The notes under the pieces: generated by a model
Told to the model about the DNA's origin: nothing
Seen by the model: the letters and a program-made list of their open reading frames with translations, nothing else
Database searches by the model: none
Assembly (NCBI GenBank): GCA_934561055.1
Contig: CAKTFN010000002.1
Coordinates: 248,001 to 312,000, forward strand
DNA length: 64,000 nucleotides
Reading direction: 5' to 3'
DNA from: an uncultured Eubacteriales bacterium
Lineage (GTDB): Bacteria > Bacillota > Clostridia > Oscillospirales > Acutalibacteraceae
Shown here: positions 33,387 through 42,222 of the stretch, in pieces
Numbering within the stretch: position 1 is the stretch's first letter
Layout: each line of letters opens with the position of its first letter
Program-made: the position numbers and the translations under genes

Positions 33387-34886
33387 TCATCTGCGATAAA
33401 CGCTGTTGATTTCTTTGTAATATTCCTCGTTGATTCCGGAAAGTGCGTCTGCACTGATTCTGAAGCTCCAGTTATCCTCGCTCGTTCCGGGTTTGTTCAT
33501 TCTTGCGTCCGCCCCGAAACCGCACATATCCTGAATTGCAACGATTGCGGTGTCCGCACTGCTGCGCCAGACCGCTTCAATCACCGCACGGCAAGAGCCG
33601 GAACGGAAACCGCCTTCGCCCCAGTTGTGTCCGCCGAAACAACAATAGCGAAGCGCAAAGGCACGTTCCGCCTCGCTCGCTTCCCAAAGCCAACCGAGAA
33701 TCGTGTTGTTGTCGTGCGTTCCGACGTAAGCGACACAGTTTTTGTCGTAGTTATGCGGAAGGTGGGTGCTGTTCGAGTTTACGTCAAAGCCGAACTGAAT
33801 GACCCTCATTCCGGGAAAGCCCGTGTCTTCAAGAAGTTTTACAACGTCCTCGCCGAACGTTCCGAGGTCTTCGGCAACGATATCCGCATCCGGCAAAGCG
33901 GCATTGATTTTTTCAAAAAGATCCATTCCCGGACCTTTGAACCATTGTCCGTTCTTTGCGGTTTTGCTTTCGGCGGGTACCGCCCAATAGGAAGCAAATG
34001 CTCTGAAATGGTCAATTCGCACCCTGTCAAAAAGTTTGAGCGCCGCACCGATTCGGTTAATCCACCAATCGTAGCCGTCCTTTTTCATCTTTTCCCAATC
34101 ATAAAGCGGATTGCCCCAAAGCTGGCCGTCCTCGGAAAAATAATCCGGCGGAACGCCTGCAACCTTTGAGGGGGAAAGCGTTTCTTCGTCAATGAGAAAA
34201 AGCTCCGTGTTGCTCCAAACGTCAACGCTGTCACGGCTGACATAAATCGGCATATCGCCGAAAATTGAAATTCCGCGGCTGTTTGCGTATTCTTTAAGCA
34301 AGCGGAACTGCGTGAAAAAGACGTATTGAGTGAAGATATAAAAATCGGTTTCGGCTTTGAATTCGTCCGCATGAGAAAGCGCGGTTTTGTAATGGGAATA
34401 CTCTTTGTTCCACTCCCACCACGGTTTTCCTTCATGAAAATCTTTGAGTGCACAATAAAGCGCAAACGGGCGAACCCATTCGTTTTGAAAAGCAAAAAGT
34501 TCAACGAGTGTTTTTGTGTCGCCGTCAATTCTTGAAAAGGCCGTTCTTAAAAGCGAAAGCCTTTTTTCATGGGCAAACTTTTGGTCGGCGATGTAAGGCG
34601 AACCGGAAAATTCGTTTTCTCTGACCTCTTCGTCGGTAACGAGTCCGTCCTCTTTCAAAAGGCGCGGATCGATGAAAGAGATGTTTCCGGCAAAGGCGCT
34701 GACCGAGCAGTACGGCGAACCGGTATGGTCAACCGGACAAAGCGGAAGCATCTGCCAAAGCTTAAAGCCGGTTCTTTGAAGTTTATCGGCGAAAGCGTAA
34801 GCTTCTTTTCCCATTACTCCGACACCGAAAGGTCCGTTCAGCGAGGAAAGGTGAAGCAAAACTCCGCCTGTGCGACTGTGATTCAT
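33387..34886 (-). CDS. malQ: 4-alpha-glucanotransferase (amylomaltase)
   Basis: 499 aa, the usual GH77 length. Begins RTGGVLLHLSSLNGPFGVGVMG; catalytic residues fall in VRIDHFRAFASYW (nucleophile Asp), AEDLGTFGEDV (acid/base Glu) and YVGTHDNNTILGW (transition-state Asp). Transfers segments of alpha-1,4-glucans between chains in maltodextrin or glycogen metabolism, in the cytoplasm. Stands alone between the hydratase gene and tRNA-Pro. Confidence 0.96.
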   Translation of the reverse strand: MNHSRTGGVLLHLSSLNGPFGVGVMGKEAYAFADKLQRTGFKLWQMLPLCPVDHTGSPYCSVSAFAGNISFIDPRLLKEDGLVTDEEVRENEFSGSPYIADQKFAHEKRLSLLRTAFSRIDGDTKTLVELFAFQNEWVRPFALYCALKDFHEGKPWWEWNKEYSHYKTALSHADEFKAETDFYIFTQYVFFTQFRLLKEYANSRGISIFGDMPIYVSRDSVDVWSNTELFLIDEETLSPSKVAGVPPDYFSEDGQLWGNPLYDWEKMKKDGYDWWINRIGAALKLFDRVRIDHFRAFASYWAVPAESKTAKNGQWFKGPGMDLFEKINAALPDADIVAEDLGTFGEDVVKLLEDTGFPGMRVIQFGFDVNSNSTHLPHNYDKNCVAYVGTHDNNTILGWLWEASEAERAFALRYCCFGGHNWGEGGFRSGSCRAVIEAVWRSSADTAIVAIQDMCGFGADARMNKPGTSEDNWSFRISADALSGINEEYYKEINSVYRR

Positions 34887-34980
34887 TTTTTAGTCTCCCG
34901 AAAAAATAATATATCCGATTAAGTATACTACAAAACAGCCGAAGTTGCAATAGAAAAGGTGCGTGTTTTAAAAATCGGGA

Positions 34981-35009
34981 TTGACAAAATCTTAAAAATG
35001 GGTTATAAT
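34981..35009 (+). promoter_or_regulatory. tRNA-Pro promoter
   Basis: TTGACA (34981-34986), 17 bases, TATAAT (35004-35009): perfect consensus, 16 bases before the tRNA. Confidence 0.9.
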
Positions 35010-35024
35010 CTCTAAGCGTAAAAT

Positions 35025-35101
35025 CGAGGCGTAGCGCAGTTTGGTAGCGCATCTGCTTTGGGAGCAGAGGGCCGCAGGTTCGAATCCTGTCGCCTCGACC
35101 A
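35025..35101 (+). tRNA. tRNA-Pro (anticodon TGG), CCA encoded
   Basis: 77 nt. Acceptor CGAGGCG pairs with CGCCTCG (35091-35097), followed by discriminator A and encoded CCA. D arm AGCGCAGTTTGGTAGCGC, anticodon stem TCTGC/GCAGA with loop TTTGGGA (anticodon TGG), and T arm CAGGTTCGAATCCTG are all intact. Own promoter and terminator. Confidence 0.97.
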
Positions 35102-35105
35102 GATT

Positions 35106-35151
35106 AAAAAAGACCGAAAGCAAGGTTCGTTCTCTGCTTTCGGTCTTTTTC
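35106..35151. terminator. Terminator after tRNA-Pro, also serving the AraC gene
   Basis: AAAAAGACCGAAAGCA pairs perfectly with TGCTTTCGGTCTTTTT; strong on both strands. Confidence 0.92.
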
Positions 35152-35158
35152 TGTTTTC

Positions 35159-36037
35159 TTATTTCTTTTCGTTCACAGCGATCCAAATTTCGCAGCTGTA
35201 ATCCGGGTCGTCAACATTGTCCGAGGGATAAACCTCAAGTTCAACGCTCTTTCCGTATTCATAGCTGCTGCTTTGAGGGAAGAACTCGGTACAAATTTGC
35301 TTATAGGTTTTTTCAAACGCTTCGGGCATTTTTCCTTTGCAAGGGAAAACGGCATAGGTGTGAGCCGGAATTTCAACAAGCTCCAACCCTTCGTCCGAAA
35401 GCGGTTTTCCATTATACTCCGCTCCGATTCCGTAAGGAAAGTCGTTCGGCGAAATTTCGTCCGAAAAGCAGATTCCGAGAATTCCGTGAAGGTTTTCAAA
35501 ATTTGCAAATTCGCAAATTTTCTTCATTGTTCCGTTTTCAGAGCATTTGCGCCAAAAGGCGGAAATTTCTTCCTTTGCGGTGTAGCCCTGCGGATTCGCA
35601 ACCCTTTTCTTTTTGCACACAACGGTGAAAGCGTCTTTCTTTTCAATTCTGTAATCCATAAAATTTCCTCCGTCAAGAATGAGTTTTACGAAAAGACGCG
35701 AAAAAGTTTTTACGTTTTTCCCTTTTCTCGCTTCGCTCGGGGAAACGCCGTGGAAACGGGTGAACGCGCGGGAAAAACTCTCCGGGGTTTCGTAACCGTA
35801 TTTTAAAGCGATTTCAATTATTTTTTCGTCGGTACGTCTCAGTTCGTCCGCAGCAAGCGAGAGCCGGCGCATCCGAATATAATCTCCGAGGGTACACGAA
35901 CAGACAACACCGAAAATCCGCTGAAAATGAAACGGGGACGAACAGGCCCTCTTCGCCGCCTCTTCAAAGTCAATTTCTCCGGTCAGATTGTCTTCGACGT
36001 AATTGATCGCTTCCTGAATTCCGGTTATCCAATCCAT
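35159..36037 (-). CDS. AraC-family regulator with GyrI-like effector-binding domain
   Basis: 292 aa. N-terminal double helix-turn-helix (about 8-107) with LGDYIRMRRLSLAADELRRTDEKIIEIALKYGYETPESFSRAF-type sequence, then a GyrI-like small-molecule-binding domain (about 135-292; starts DYRIEKKDAFTVVCKKKRV and ends YSCEIWIAVNEK). This is the Rob/SoxS-related multidrug-response arrangement, reversed from AraC proper. Possible targets include the neighbouring esterase gene on the opposite strand, whose promoter lies in the shared 208-base gap. Confidence 0.93.
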   Translation of the reverse strand: MDWITGIQEAINYVEDNLTGEIDFEEAAKRACSSPFHFQRIFGVVCSCTLGDYIRMRRLSLAADELRRTDEKIIEIALKYGYETPESFSRAFTRFHGVSPSEARKGKNVKTFSRLFVKLILDGGNFMDYRIEKKDAFTVVCKKKRVANPQGYTAKEEISAFWRKCSENGTMKKICEFANFENLHGILGICFSDEISPNDFPYGIGAEYNGKPLSDEGLELVEIPAHTYAVFPCKGKMPEAFEKTYKQICTEFFPQSSSYEYGKSVELEVYPSDNVDDPDYSCEIWIAVNEKK

Positions 36038-36167
36038 AATCTTTCGCTTCCTTTCGAGAGTAAGTATAAATCAAAACGGAAATTTTTTCATGACATCGAC
36101 TGCTTTCGTATGTTATCTTTTAAAAATATTATAATATATTAAAAAGAATCATTTCAAGGATTTTATG

Positions 36168-36197
36168 TTGACATTGGCAATATAAATGTTGTAAAAT
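36168..36197 (+). promoter_or_regulatory. Promoter of the esterase gene
   Basis: TTGACA (36168-36173), 18 bases, TAAAAT (36192-36197). Confidence 0.75.
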
Positions 36198-36245
36198 ACC
36201 ATTGCGGAACAAACACACTTTTTATTCAACAAAGGGGAAATTACA

Positions 36246-37142
36246 ATGTTAAAAAAAATCTTTTCGTTCTTCATTGCCTTCGTCTCATTCATTCTTTCGC
36301 TTTTCGGAATCGGATCCGGCTCAAGCGACAACAACTATGTTTTCAAAGACCTGAGATACGGTACTTCAAAAGAACAAACGCTCGATCTTTACATTCCGAA
36401 AGACGCAAGGAAGACCTGCGGCCTCGTTCTTTTTCTTCACGGCGGAACCTGGATCGACGGAGACAAATCCGAAATTGAAGAAGAAACGCTCAAAAGTTTT
36501 TGCAACGACCTCGGTTATGCCGCGGCAGCAATGAATTACCGCCGTGTGAGCAGCCGTCTTTCTGCGTCCGACGTCATTTCCGACATTGACCTTGCTCTTT
36601 TAAAAATCAAAGAAACCGGCAATAATTACGAAACCAACATCAACCGCGTTCTTCTTTACGGAAAATCGGCCGGAGGCCACCTTGCCCTTCTTTACGGTTA
36701 CTCAAAAACAATGACCGCACCGATGAAAATTTCGGCAATCGTTGCCGAAAGTGCGCCGAGCGACCTTTCGGACAAAAACTTTTACTCAGCCTTTTCAACG
36801 CTCGCCGGCTCAAAAGACGAAATCTATTCTTTGATGTCGAACGTTTGCGGAAAAAAGTTCAACGAAAAAAACTTTGCCCGTGCCGTTTCAAAGCTTAAAG
36901 AGGTTTCGCCGATTACATACGTTTCTTCAAATTGTCCGCCGACGCTCCTCGCCCACGGAAAAAAGGACTCCGTTGTTCCTTTCACGAACGCAATGGTTCT
37001 TGACTCCGCCCTTTCAACGATGAAGGTAAAACACGACTTCGTTGTTTTTGAAAACTCGGGTCACGATCTTTCGGGCGACTCAAAAAAGACGAAGGAATTG
37101 AAAGACATTACTTCGGGTTACATTAAAAACTATCTGAAATAA
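36246..37142 (+). CDS. Alpha/beta hydrolase (esterase/lipase-like), probably membrane-attached
   Basis: 298 aa. A hydrophobic N-terminus (about 1-24) acts as a signal anchor. The hydrolase fold shows the oxyanion phrase LFLHGGTW, nucleophile Ser in GKSAGGH, acid in AHGKKDSVVPF and base His in NSGHDLSG. The HGG arrangement places it near the hormone-sensitive-lipase/carboxylesterase group. Substrate unknown. AAAGGGG precedes the ATG. Confidence 0.88.
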   Translation: MLKKIFSFFIAFVSFILSLFGIGSGSSDNNYVFKDLRYGTSKEQTLDLYIPKDARKTCGLVLFLHGGTWIDGDKSEIEEETLKSFCNDLGYAAAAMNYRRVSSRLSASDVISDIDLALLKIKETGNNYETNINRVLLYGKSAGGHLALLYGYSKTMTAPMKISAIVAESAPSDLSDKNFYSAFSTLAGSKDEIYSLMSNVCGKKFNEKNFARAVSKLKEVSPITYVSSNCPPTLLAHGKKDSVVPFTNAMVLDSALSTMKVKHDFVVFENSGHDLSGDSKKTKELKDITSGYIKNYLK

Positions 37143-37228
37143 AACGGAATTTAACAAAAAGAAGCTGTCCCAAAAGGCAAAATTCATTTCCTTTAACGTC
37201 GCTTCACACACATAAAGCATATAAAAAC

Positions 37229-37266
37229 AAAAGACTGCCGAAGCAATCGCCGCGGCAGTCTTTGAC
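37229..37266. terminator. Bidirectional terminator
   Basis: AAAAGACTGCCG pairs with CGGCAGTCTTT around a 12-base loop, between convergent genes. Confidence 0.85.
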
Positions 37267-37269
37267 TTT

Positions 37270-40200
37270 TTAAAGCTCAACTTTAAGAATATAAATCCTG
37301 AAAATGTTGACAATCACCTTGAAGATTTTTACGAGATATTCAAAGAACGTTTTAAAGAAGGTTTTGATTTCGTCGTTTTTGACTTCCTCTTCGGCTTCCT
37401 TGTAATCTTTGACAACTTCGCCCTGCGTTTTGTCTTTCTGAATCGCAAAACGGTCAACGTTCTGCGCACCGTTTTTGTCAACGCCGTAAGCGTTCATATA
37501 AAGCACGCCGTCTTCAATTTCAATCGAAGCGAACATCGGCAAATCGAGCGAGAAAACTTTTTCTCCGCGCGGGAAGTATTTATCCGTTTTTGAAGCGTCG
37601 TTTTGAATGTAAGTCTTTACTCCGGCGCAACCGGTGATGAGGTAGGTCGTTCCGCTCGGTGTAACCTGTGTTTTGTAGATATCGCCGTCCTTTTTGAGAT
37701 AGGTGATATCGGTCGCCGCCTTTTCGTTGTTTATAAGCGACGCGGTTCTGAGATAAACGTGGTCGTGACCGGAGAACACCATGTCAATCGAAAGCTCCGG
37801 CATAAGAACGGAAAGCTGTTCACGGATTGCACAAACGTCTTTGTCCTTATAGTGCGAACCTTGCGAATAAGGCGCTTTGTGGAGCGCAACGAATTTCCAC
37901 CGGGCGTCGCTTGCATTCATGTCGGCTTTGAGCCATTCAATCTGCTTTTCGGAAAGTCCCTTCGTTTTTTCGTCAAGGTCGTTTGAATTGAGAACCGCAA
38001 AGTGAACGTTGTTATAAGTGAAGGAATAATAAACGCCGCTTTCCGTGTTCTGCTCCGGAACGTTCGGAAGAGTGAAATAATTCACCGTTGCGTTTGTTCC
38101 CTTGCCCTCATGGTTTCCGCTAAGCGGCATCATAAAGGTGTTCATAAGATACTTCGATGCGGTGTCGAACATATATTGCCACTGATGGTTGTTGTCTCCG
38201 TGGTCAACAAGGTCGCCCGTGTTGATGATGAAAGAAGCGTCTGGATATTCGCCGAATGCGGTTTTGAGAACGTTTACCCATGAACGTTCATACTGCCTTA
38301 CGTTCTGCGACTGCGGGTCGGACATATGGAAAAACGTTACGTTCTTTGAGCCGTCGGCTGTTGTGATTTTTCCCGTTTCGCTCCACCAGCCGTATTTTTC
38401 GTTTCCGACTCTGTAATAATAAGTTGCGCCCTTTTCAAGGCCGGAAATTGTTGCTGTGTGGCGAACCATTTCAAATTCATATTGAAGCAGTCCGAAAACG
38501 CCGAGGTCGATTCCGGGGAAGGAACGAACAACTTTTTCGCTCGTTGTTTTAACGGTGAAGCCGTCGGGCGTGTTTGCTTTTCCGGTGAACTGCGGCTCTT
38601 TGTCTGCTTTGTAAATTTCAATGTCGCTGTCTTCGAGCGAGTATTTCGAGAACCAGTTTATAATACTTTCGGTCTGCGAATCTTCGCCCATAACCTGACT
38701 TACCATAGTGGGAATGCGATAGTTTTCGCGCGTGGCTTCGGGGGTTACAGGAGTTGAGAAGTACGAAACGTCAAAGTCGCCCTTCTTTTGCGGGTTTTCA
38801 TCCGAGGTGAAATCTCGAAGAATCCAGCCGACAAAAATTCCGACCGATTCAAGCTGGCTTTCGGTGAGGTATTTACTCATGTATTCCTTGTCAAGAATGT
38901 CATAAAGGCTTGAATACGGAAGCACACCGAGACCGAAAACAATCTTCACGAGATTGAGATATGTGAAGTCGCCGCGAAGAACATACTTGAGAAGATAATT
39001 GATTCCCTCGCCGAGTTTTTTCTGAAGAACGTCGTCGGCAAGGAGTTTGTCAACACGAATTTCAAGCTTTGCAAGGATTCCGTCCTCGATAAGATCGCCG
39101 AACGCAATGTCAAGAAGCTTATAGAAAATATCGTGAAGGAGCGTTCCGTTTTCAAAGTTATCAATAACGGCGGCGATGAATTTATCGTCGGAGCTGTCCT
39201 CATTTCCGCTGTACCAATAAGCCATTGCGGTAAGAACTGCGTCGCCGAAAGTTCCGTTTTTGTCCTTACTTCCGAATCCGAGCGAGTCAATGAACTTTTC
39301 GCAGGAAACGGAAGCGACTTCTGTTGAAACAATTTTGTCAATAACAGGCTCAAGAAGGTCATAGAGATTTTGCGGATTTTTGATATACAAATCCGAAATC
39401 TGGCCGCAAAGATCCTCAATGAACCACATAAGGTTGTCAACGGTGAAAACGTTGTATGAACCGATCTTTATTCCGTCCTTGATATATGGCGAAAGGAAAT
39501 CGGAAAGGATTTGACGAAGGTCGATGTTCATCGTTTTAAGGAACGGGATAATTCCGCCTGCGGCGTTGATTTTTTCAATATATCCTCCGCCGAAGTTTTT
39601 GACGAGTCCCATTGCGAACGAGGTTACGTCTGCTTTTCCGCTTTTTGAAAGTCCGCCGCCGAAGCAGAGGTCAAAAGCTTTTTTCTTGTATGTTCCGTTG
39701 TCATATGTAACACCGTCAAAGGTCATCTTCTTAACGGCGTCAAAGTCAACAGCTTCAATTTCAAGCTCGTTTTCGCCGTCTTCAAAGGTTGAAACCGTCA
39801 TCTCGCGATACATATTAGGATATCCCGTGAGCGAGGCTGTTTCAACGTCATAAAGGGTTTTTCCGTTGTCGTTGGTGACGGCGGCAGTATCATTCGTGTG
39901 AAGATGGCCGGAGAAGGAATAGTTGATTCCCCAGTCGGCAAGCTGTTCGGAAACTTCAAGATAGTTGTCAAGCGTGAACGCAAAGGTAATTGACGGTTCG
40001 CATTCCATGTGCGGCGCCATGTTGTGATGAACCATAAGAAGCGGGGTTTTTCCGTTTTTCTTTGAGTCATCTGTCCATTTTTTGATCCACTGCATGAGTT
40101 CGGGAGTAACTTTTCCGGCGGTGAGATCCTTGCTCGGCTCATCGAATGAATAAAGGCAGCTGTCAACAGCAATGAGGCGATAGTTTTCGTCAAGGTCGGC

Positions 40201-40782
40201 AACATAGGAAAGCGCGCCCTGAACCTTATCGCCCTTTTTGGCGTAAGTATCGATCGCAAGGTCATAGCCGAGATTTTTATAAACTTCTCTGAATTCGTCG
40301 GCCGTGATTGCCCTTGCGGTTTCCTTTTTGTCGTTTTCAAAGGTCATTGCCTTGTTTGTGTTGATGTCGTGGTTTCCGTTGATAACAAGGAACTGGAAGC
40401 CGTACTTTGCTTCGTACTCTTCAAGGATTTTTGCGAGCGAAGCGTGAGCTTCGTATTCGCTGTCCTTTGTGAGATCGCCGGGAAGAAGAACGTATTTTAT
40501 TCCGTTCTTTTTGCTTCTTTCGCCGAGCGTATCGAGGGCGGTACGCAGAATCTGTTCCGATTCGTTATACATTTTCGATTCCAGACGGCAGTATTCGAGC
40601 CATTCCGCACTCCTTGAACCCATAAGACTTTCCGGGTAATAATGAATGTCGGACATTGTTGCAAACGGAAGAGAAGCGGTTTTCTTTCCGTGTTCGGGAA
40701 GCGCCGCAGAGGTGAGCGAAATGCAGCCGAAGGCGAGCACAAACGCAAGCACTAAAGCGAGAACTTTTTTGATTTTTTTCAT
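37270..40782 (-). CDS. Secreted protein with two metallophosphoesterase domains and an amphipathic C-terminal tail
   Basis: 1170 aa. Signal peptide 1-26. Domain 1 (about 38-345) has a full calcineurin-like set: D45-x-H47, GD103, GNH138D, H252/H253, GHLH (293-295). A helical spacer (about 360-700) has no known family. Then a purple-acid-phosphatase N-terminal FN3-like domain (about 725-808) and a second phosphoesterase domain: D822, GD857, GNH891E, H968, GHDH (1006-1008). The protein ends in acidic KEAEEEV then a helix FFKTFFEYLVKIFKVIV and more, basic and hydrophobic, likely attaching it to the membrane surface. Probably scavenges phosphate outside the cell; both active sites look complete. 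Confidence 0.88.
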   Translation of the reverse strand: MKKIKKVLALVLAFVLAFGCISLTSAALPEHGKKTASLPFATMSDIHYYPESLMGSRSAEWLEYCRLESKMYNESEQILRTALDTLGERSKKNGIKYVLLPGDLTKDSEYEAHASLAKILEEYEAKYGFQFLVINGNHDINTNKAMTFENDKKETARAITADEFREVYKNLGYDLAIDTYAKKGDKVQGALSYVADLDENYRLIAVDSCLYSFDEPSKDLTAGKVTPELMQWIKKWTDDSKKNGKTPLLMVHHNMAPHMECEPSITFAFTLDNYLEVSEQLADWGINYSFSGHLHTNDTAAVTNDNGKTLYDVETASLTGYPNMYREMTVSTFEDGENELEIEAVDFDAVKKMTFDGVTYDNGTYKKKAFDLCFGGGLSKSGKADVTSFAMGLVKNFGGGYIEKINAAGGIIPFLKTMNIDLRQILSDFLSPYIKDGIKIGSYNVFTVDNLMWFIEDLCGQISDLYIKNPQNLYDLLEPVIDKIVSTEVASVSCEKFIDSLGFGSKDKNGTFGDAVLTAMAYWYSGNEDSSDDKFIAAVIDNFENGTLLHDIFYKLLDIAFGDLIEDGILAKLEIRVDKLLADDVLQKKLGEGINYLLKYVLRGDFTYLNLVKIVFGLGVLPYSSLYDILDKEYMSKYLTESQLESVGIFVGWILRDFTSDENPQKKGDFDVSYFSTPVTPEATRENYRIPTMVSQVMGEDSQTESIINWFSKYSLEDSDIEIYKADKEPQFTGKANTPDGFTVKTTSEKVVRSFPGIDLGVFGLLQYEFEMVRHTATISGLEKGATYYYRVGNEKYGWWSETGKITTADGSKNVTFFHMSDPQSQNVRQYERSWVNVLKTAFGEYPDASFIINTGDLVDHGDNNHQWQYMFDTASKYLMNTFMMPLSGNHEGKGTNATVNYFTLPNVPEQNTESGVYYSFTYNNVHFAVLNSNDLDEKTKGLSEKQIEWLKADMNASDARWKFVALHKAPYSQGSHYKDKDVCAIREQLSVLMPELSIDMVFSGHDHVYLRTASLINNEKAATDITYLKKDGDIYKTQVTPSGTTYLITGCAGVKTYIQNDASKTDKYFPRGEKVFSLDLPMFASIEIEDGVLYMNAYGVDKNGAQNVDRFAIQKDKTQGEVVKDYKEAEEEVKNDEIKTFFKTFFEYLVKIFKVIVNIFRIYILKVEL

Positions 40783-40991
40783 GAACTTTCTCCTTTAAAA
40801 AATTTTGGGGCACCGATTTTCTCCTACCGATACCCATAAGCAGTTTAATTATAGCAAAAAACGTTCGATTTTTGAAGTTATGACAAATCAAAACTTAAAA
40901 TTCGGCGTTTTGTCGGTTTTAAAAACCGTTTTTTTGGTGAAGCTTACCAAGAAAATGAAAAGCATTTTTGAATTCTTTTCGGACATACTTA

Positions 40992-41017
40992 AAAACGGGA
41001 GAAATCTTTCTCCCGAA
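40992..41017 (+). promoter_or_regulatory. Hairpin in the leader of the Gln-rich gene
   Basis: GGGAGAAA-TC-TTTCTCCC is a perfect 8-bp stem between A- and A-rich flanks, about 27 bases before the ATG at 41044. It may stabilise the transcript or attenuate it. Confidence 0.4.
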
Positions 41018-41043
41018 AATCAGAATCGAAGGAGAATTTGACA

Positions 41044-41172
41044 ATGGCAAAGCAGAATAACCGTCAGCAGAATCAGCAGCAACAGCAGGCTCAGCAGCAA
41101 CAGAATCAGCAGCAGAACCGTCAGCAGGAAAAGCAGGAAAAGCAGCAGAACAAACAGCAGAACAATTATTGA
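41044..41172 (+). CDS. 42-aa Gln/Asn-rich microprotein
   Basis: 22 Gln and 8 Asn out of 42 residues, with a few Lys, Arg and Glu, starting MAKQNNRQQNQQQ and ending KQQNNY. AAGGAG lies 9 bases before the ATG, and a GC-rich terminator follows the stop, so it looks like a real single-gene unit. No hydrophobic residues, hence no fold or membrane segment. Composition recalls gamma-type small acid-soluble spore proteins of Bacillus, which are also Q/N rich and lack structure, and ypeB lies downstream; that assignment is a hypothesis only. Confidence 0.7.
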   Translation: MAKQNNRQQNQQQQQAQQQQNQQQNRQQEKQEKQQNKQQNNY

Positions 41173-41196
41173 TTTTCTTCCCGATAAAATCGGAAA

Positions 41197-41230
41197 CGGC
41201 GGCCGCCTTTGACGGTCGCCGCAGTTTTCA
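41197..41230 (+). terminator. Terminator after the Gln-rich gene
   Basis: CGGCG-g-CCG and CGG-t-CGCCG pair around CCTTTGA, then CAGTTTT. A second small hairpin GGGTCT-TTTT-AGACCC follows at 41238-41253. Confidence 0.6.
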
Positions 41231-41987
41231 AAAAAACGGGTCTTTTTTAGACCCCAACATTTTAATTATATTACGCTTCGTTTCAATTGTCAATATCATA
41301 TATAATTTTTCAACATTCAAGCCGTATTTTCATCGCAATGTACAAAAAATTCTTTTTTGATTCGTGAAATCTGCGAATTGAAAAACGCTTTGCAATCTGT
41401 TATATTAAAGACACAGAAAGGGTGATACCGATGTACAGGTAACAACCTCAAAAAAACGAAAGGACTGATACCGGTGTACAGGTAAAAAAGTTCGGAACGG
41501 TTTTCCGGTTTCAAAACTCCGCTGATTTTAAAACCCAATCTCAGCAATAATTAAAACCGATCGACGAAAACAGCCGCAAAGCTTTTATGAAAAACTGTTA
41601 TAATTTATCTTATGTCTGAATTAAGCTTTAACTGAAAATTTAATATCACAAACTTTGCTTTAACAGTTTATTCCTGAAAACATTGAAAAGATTTAGTTTG
41701 AAAACACTTCTGCTTTATTTCGGCTGAACGAAAGATCAACATAGATTAAAAAACGTATCCGATACGAAATTTTTTACTAAAACAAAAACCGAAACCGAAA
41801 AAGACGAACCGAACTTTCAAAAAAAGATGTCCGAACCGAAATTCTATTTTGTCTGAGCATCAGCTTTCTCGCTTATGAGAACAACAAAAAAAACAACACG
41901 TGCAGACGGCAGGACACGAGAAGGAACGGCATCGAAAATCTGAAGAAAGAGAGGTATAAAAAAGATGTTAGATACTAAGAATTCACA

Positions 41988-42047
41988 GAAATGACCCTTG
42001 ACTGCAAGAAAAGCCTGTAAAGAAAGGTAGCAGTCAAGGGTCATTTC
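41988..42047. repeat. Perfect 18-bp inverted repeat with 24-base loop
   Basis: GAAATGACCCTTGACTGC (41988-42005) and its exact complement GCAGTCAAGGGTCATTTC (42030-42047). No T run follows immediately. Could be a hairpin RNA, a miniature element or an unusual terminator. Confidence 0.8.
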
Positions 42048-42073
42048 GCGTCTGGGGAAAAATTTATAACTCT

Positions 42074-42101
42074 TTCAAAGCTTCCCCGGGAAGCTTTTTT
42101 C
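42074..42101 (+). terminator. Terminator-like hairpin
   Basis: AAAGCTTCCC and GGGAAGCTTT pair with almost no loop, followed by T residues. It has no gene immediately upstream on plus, only the 18-bp inverted repeat, so the two together could bound a short transcript. Confidence 0.6.
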
Positions 42102-42222
42102 TTTTGCTGTCATTCTTTAATTTGTTTTCACCGAACGTTCTTTTTTCAAATTTTCTTTTCTCCGAATTATTTTCCTTTTTCGGTCAAAGCTAAACATGAG
42201 AAAACCGAAAAGAGGACTCATC

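Larger units (their letters stand above)
41231..42195. other. Gene-free interval with repeats
   Basis: About 1 kb without a supported gene. It holds a near-direct repeat (AAAGG-x2-TGATACCG-x-TGTACAGGTAA at 41417-41443 and 41459-41485), a long perfect inverted repeat (41988-42047) and a terminator-like hairpin (42076-42101). The remainder (about 41490-41980) is AT-rich and shows nothing I can name. Confidence 0.6.

Noticed and set aside
34992..35186. Reading frame opposite tRNA-Pro giving ATGFEPAALCSQSRCATKLRY-like peptide
   Set aside because: This is the well-known spurious translation of a tRNA's complement; the DNA is explained by the intact tRNA-Pro and its terminator.
41316..41550. 76-codon minus-strand frame in the gene-free gap with repeated HRYHPF-like phrases
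   Set aside because: It simply translates the near-direct DNA repeat; no ribosome binding site or conserved domain.
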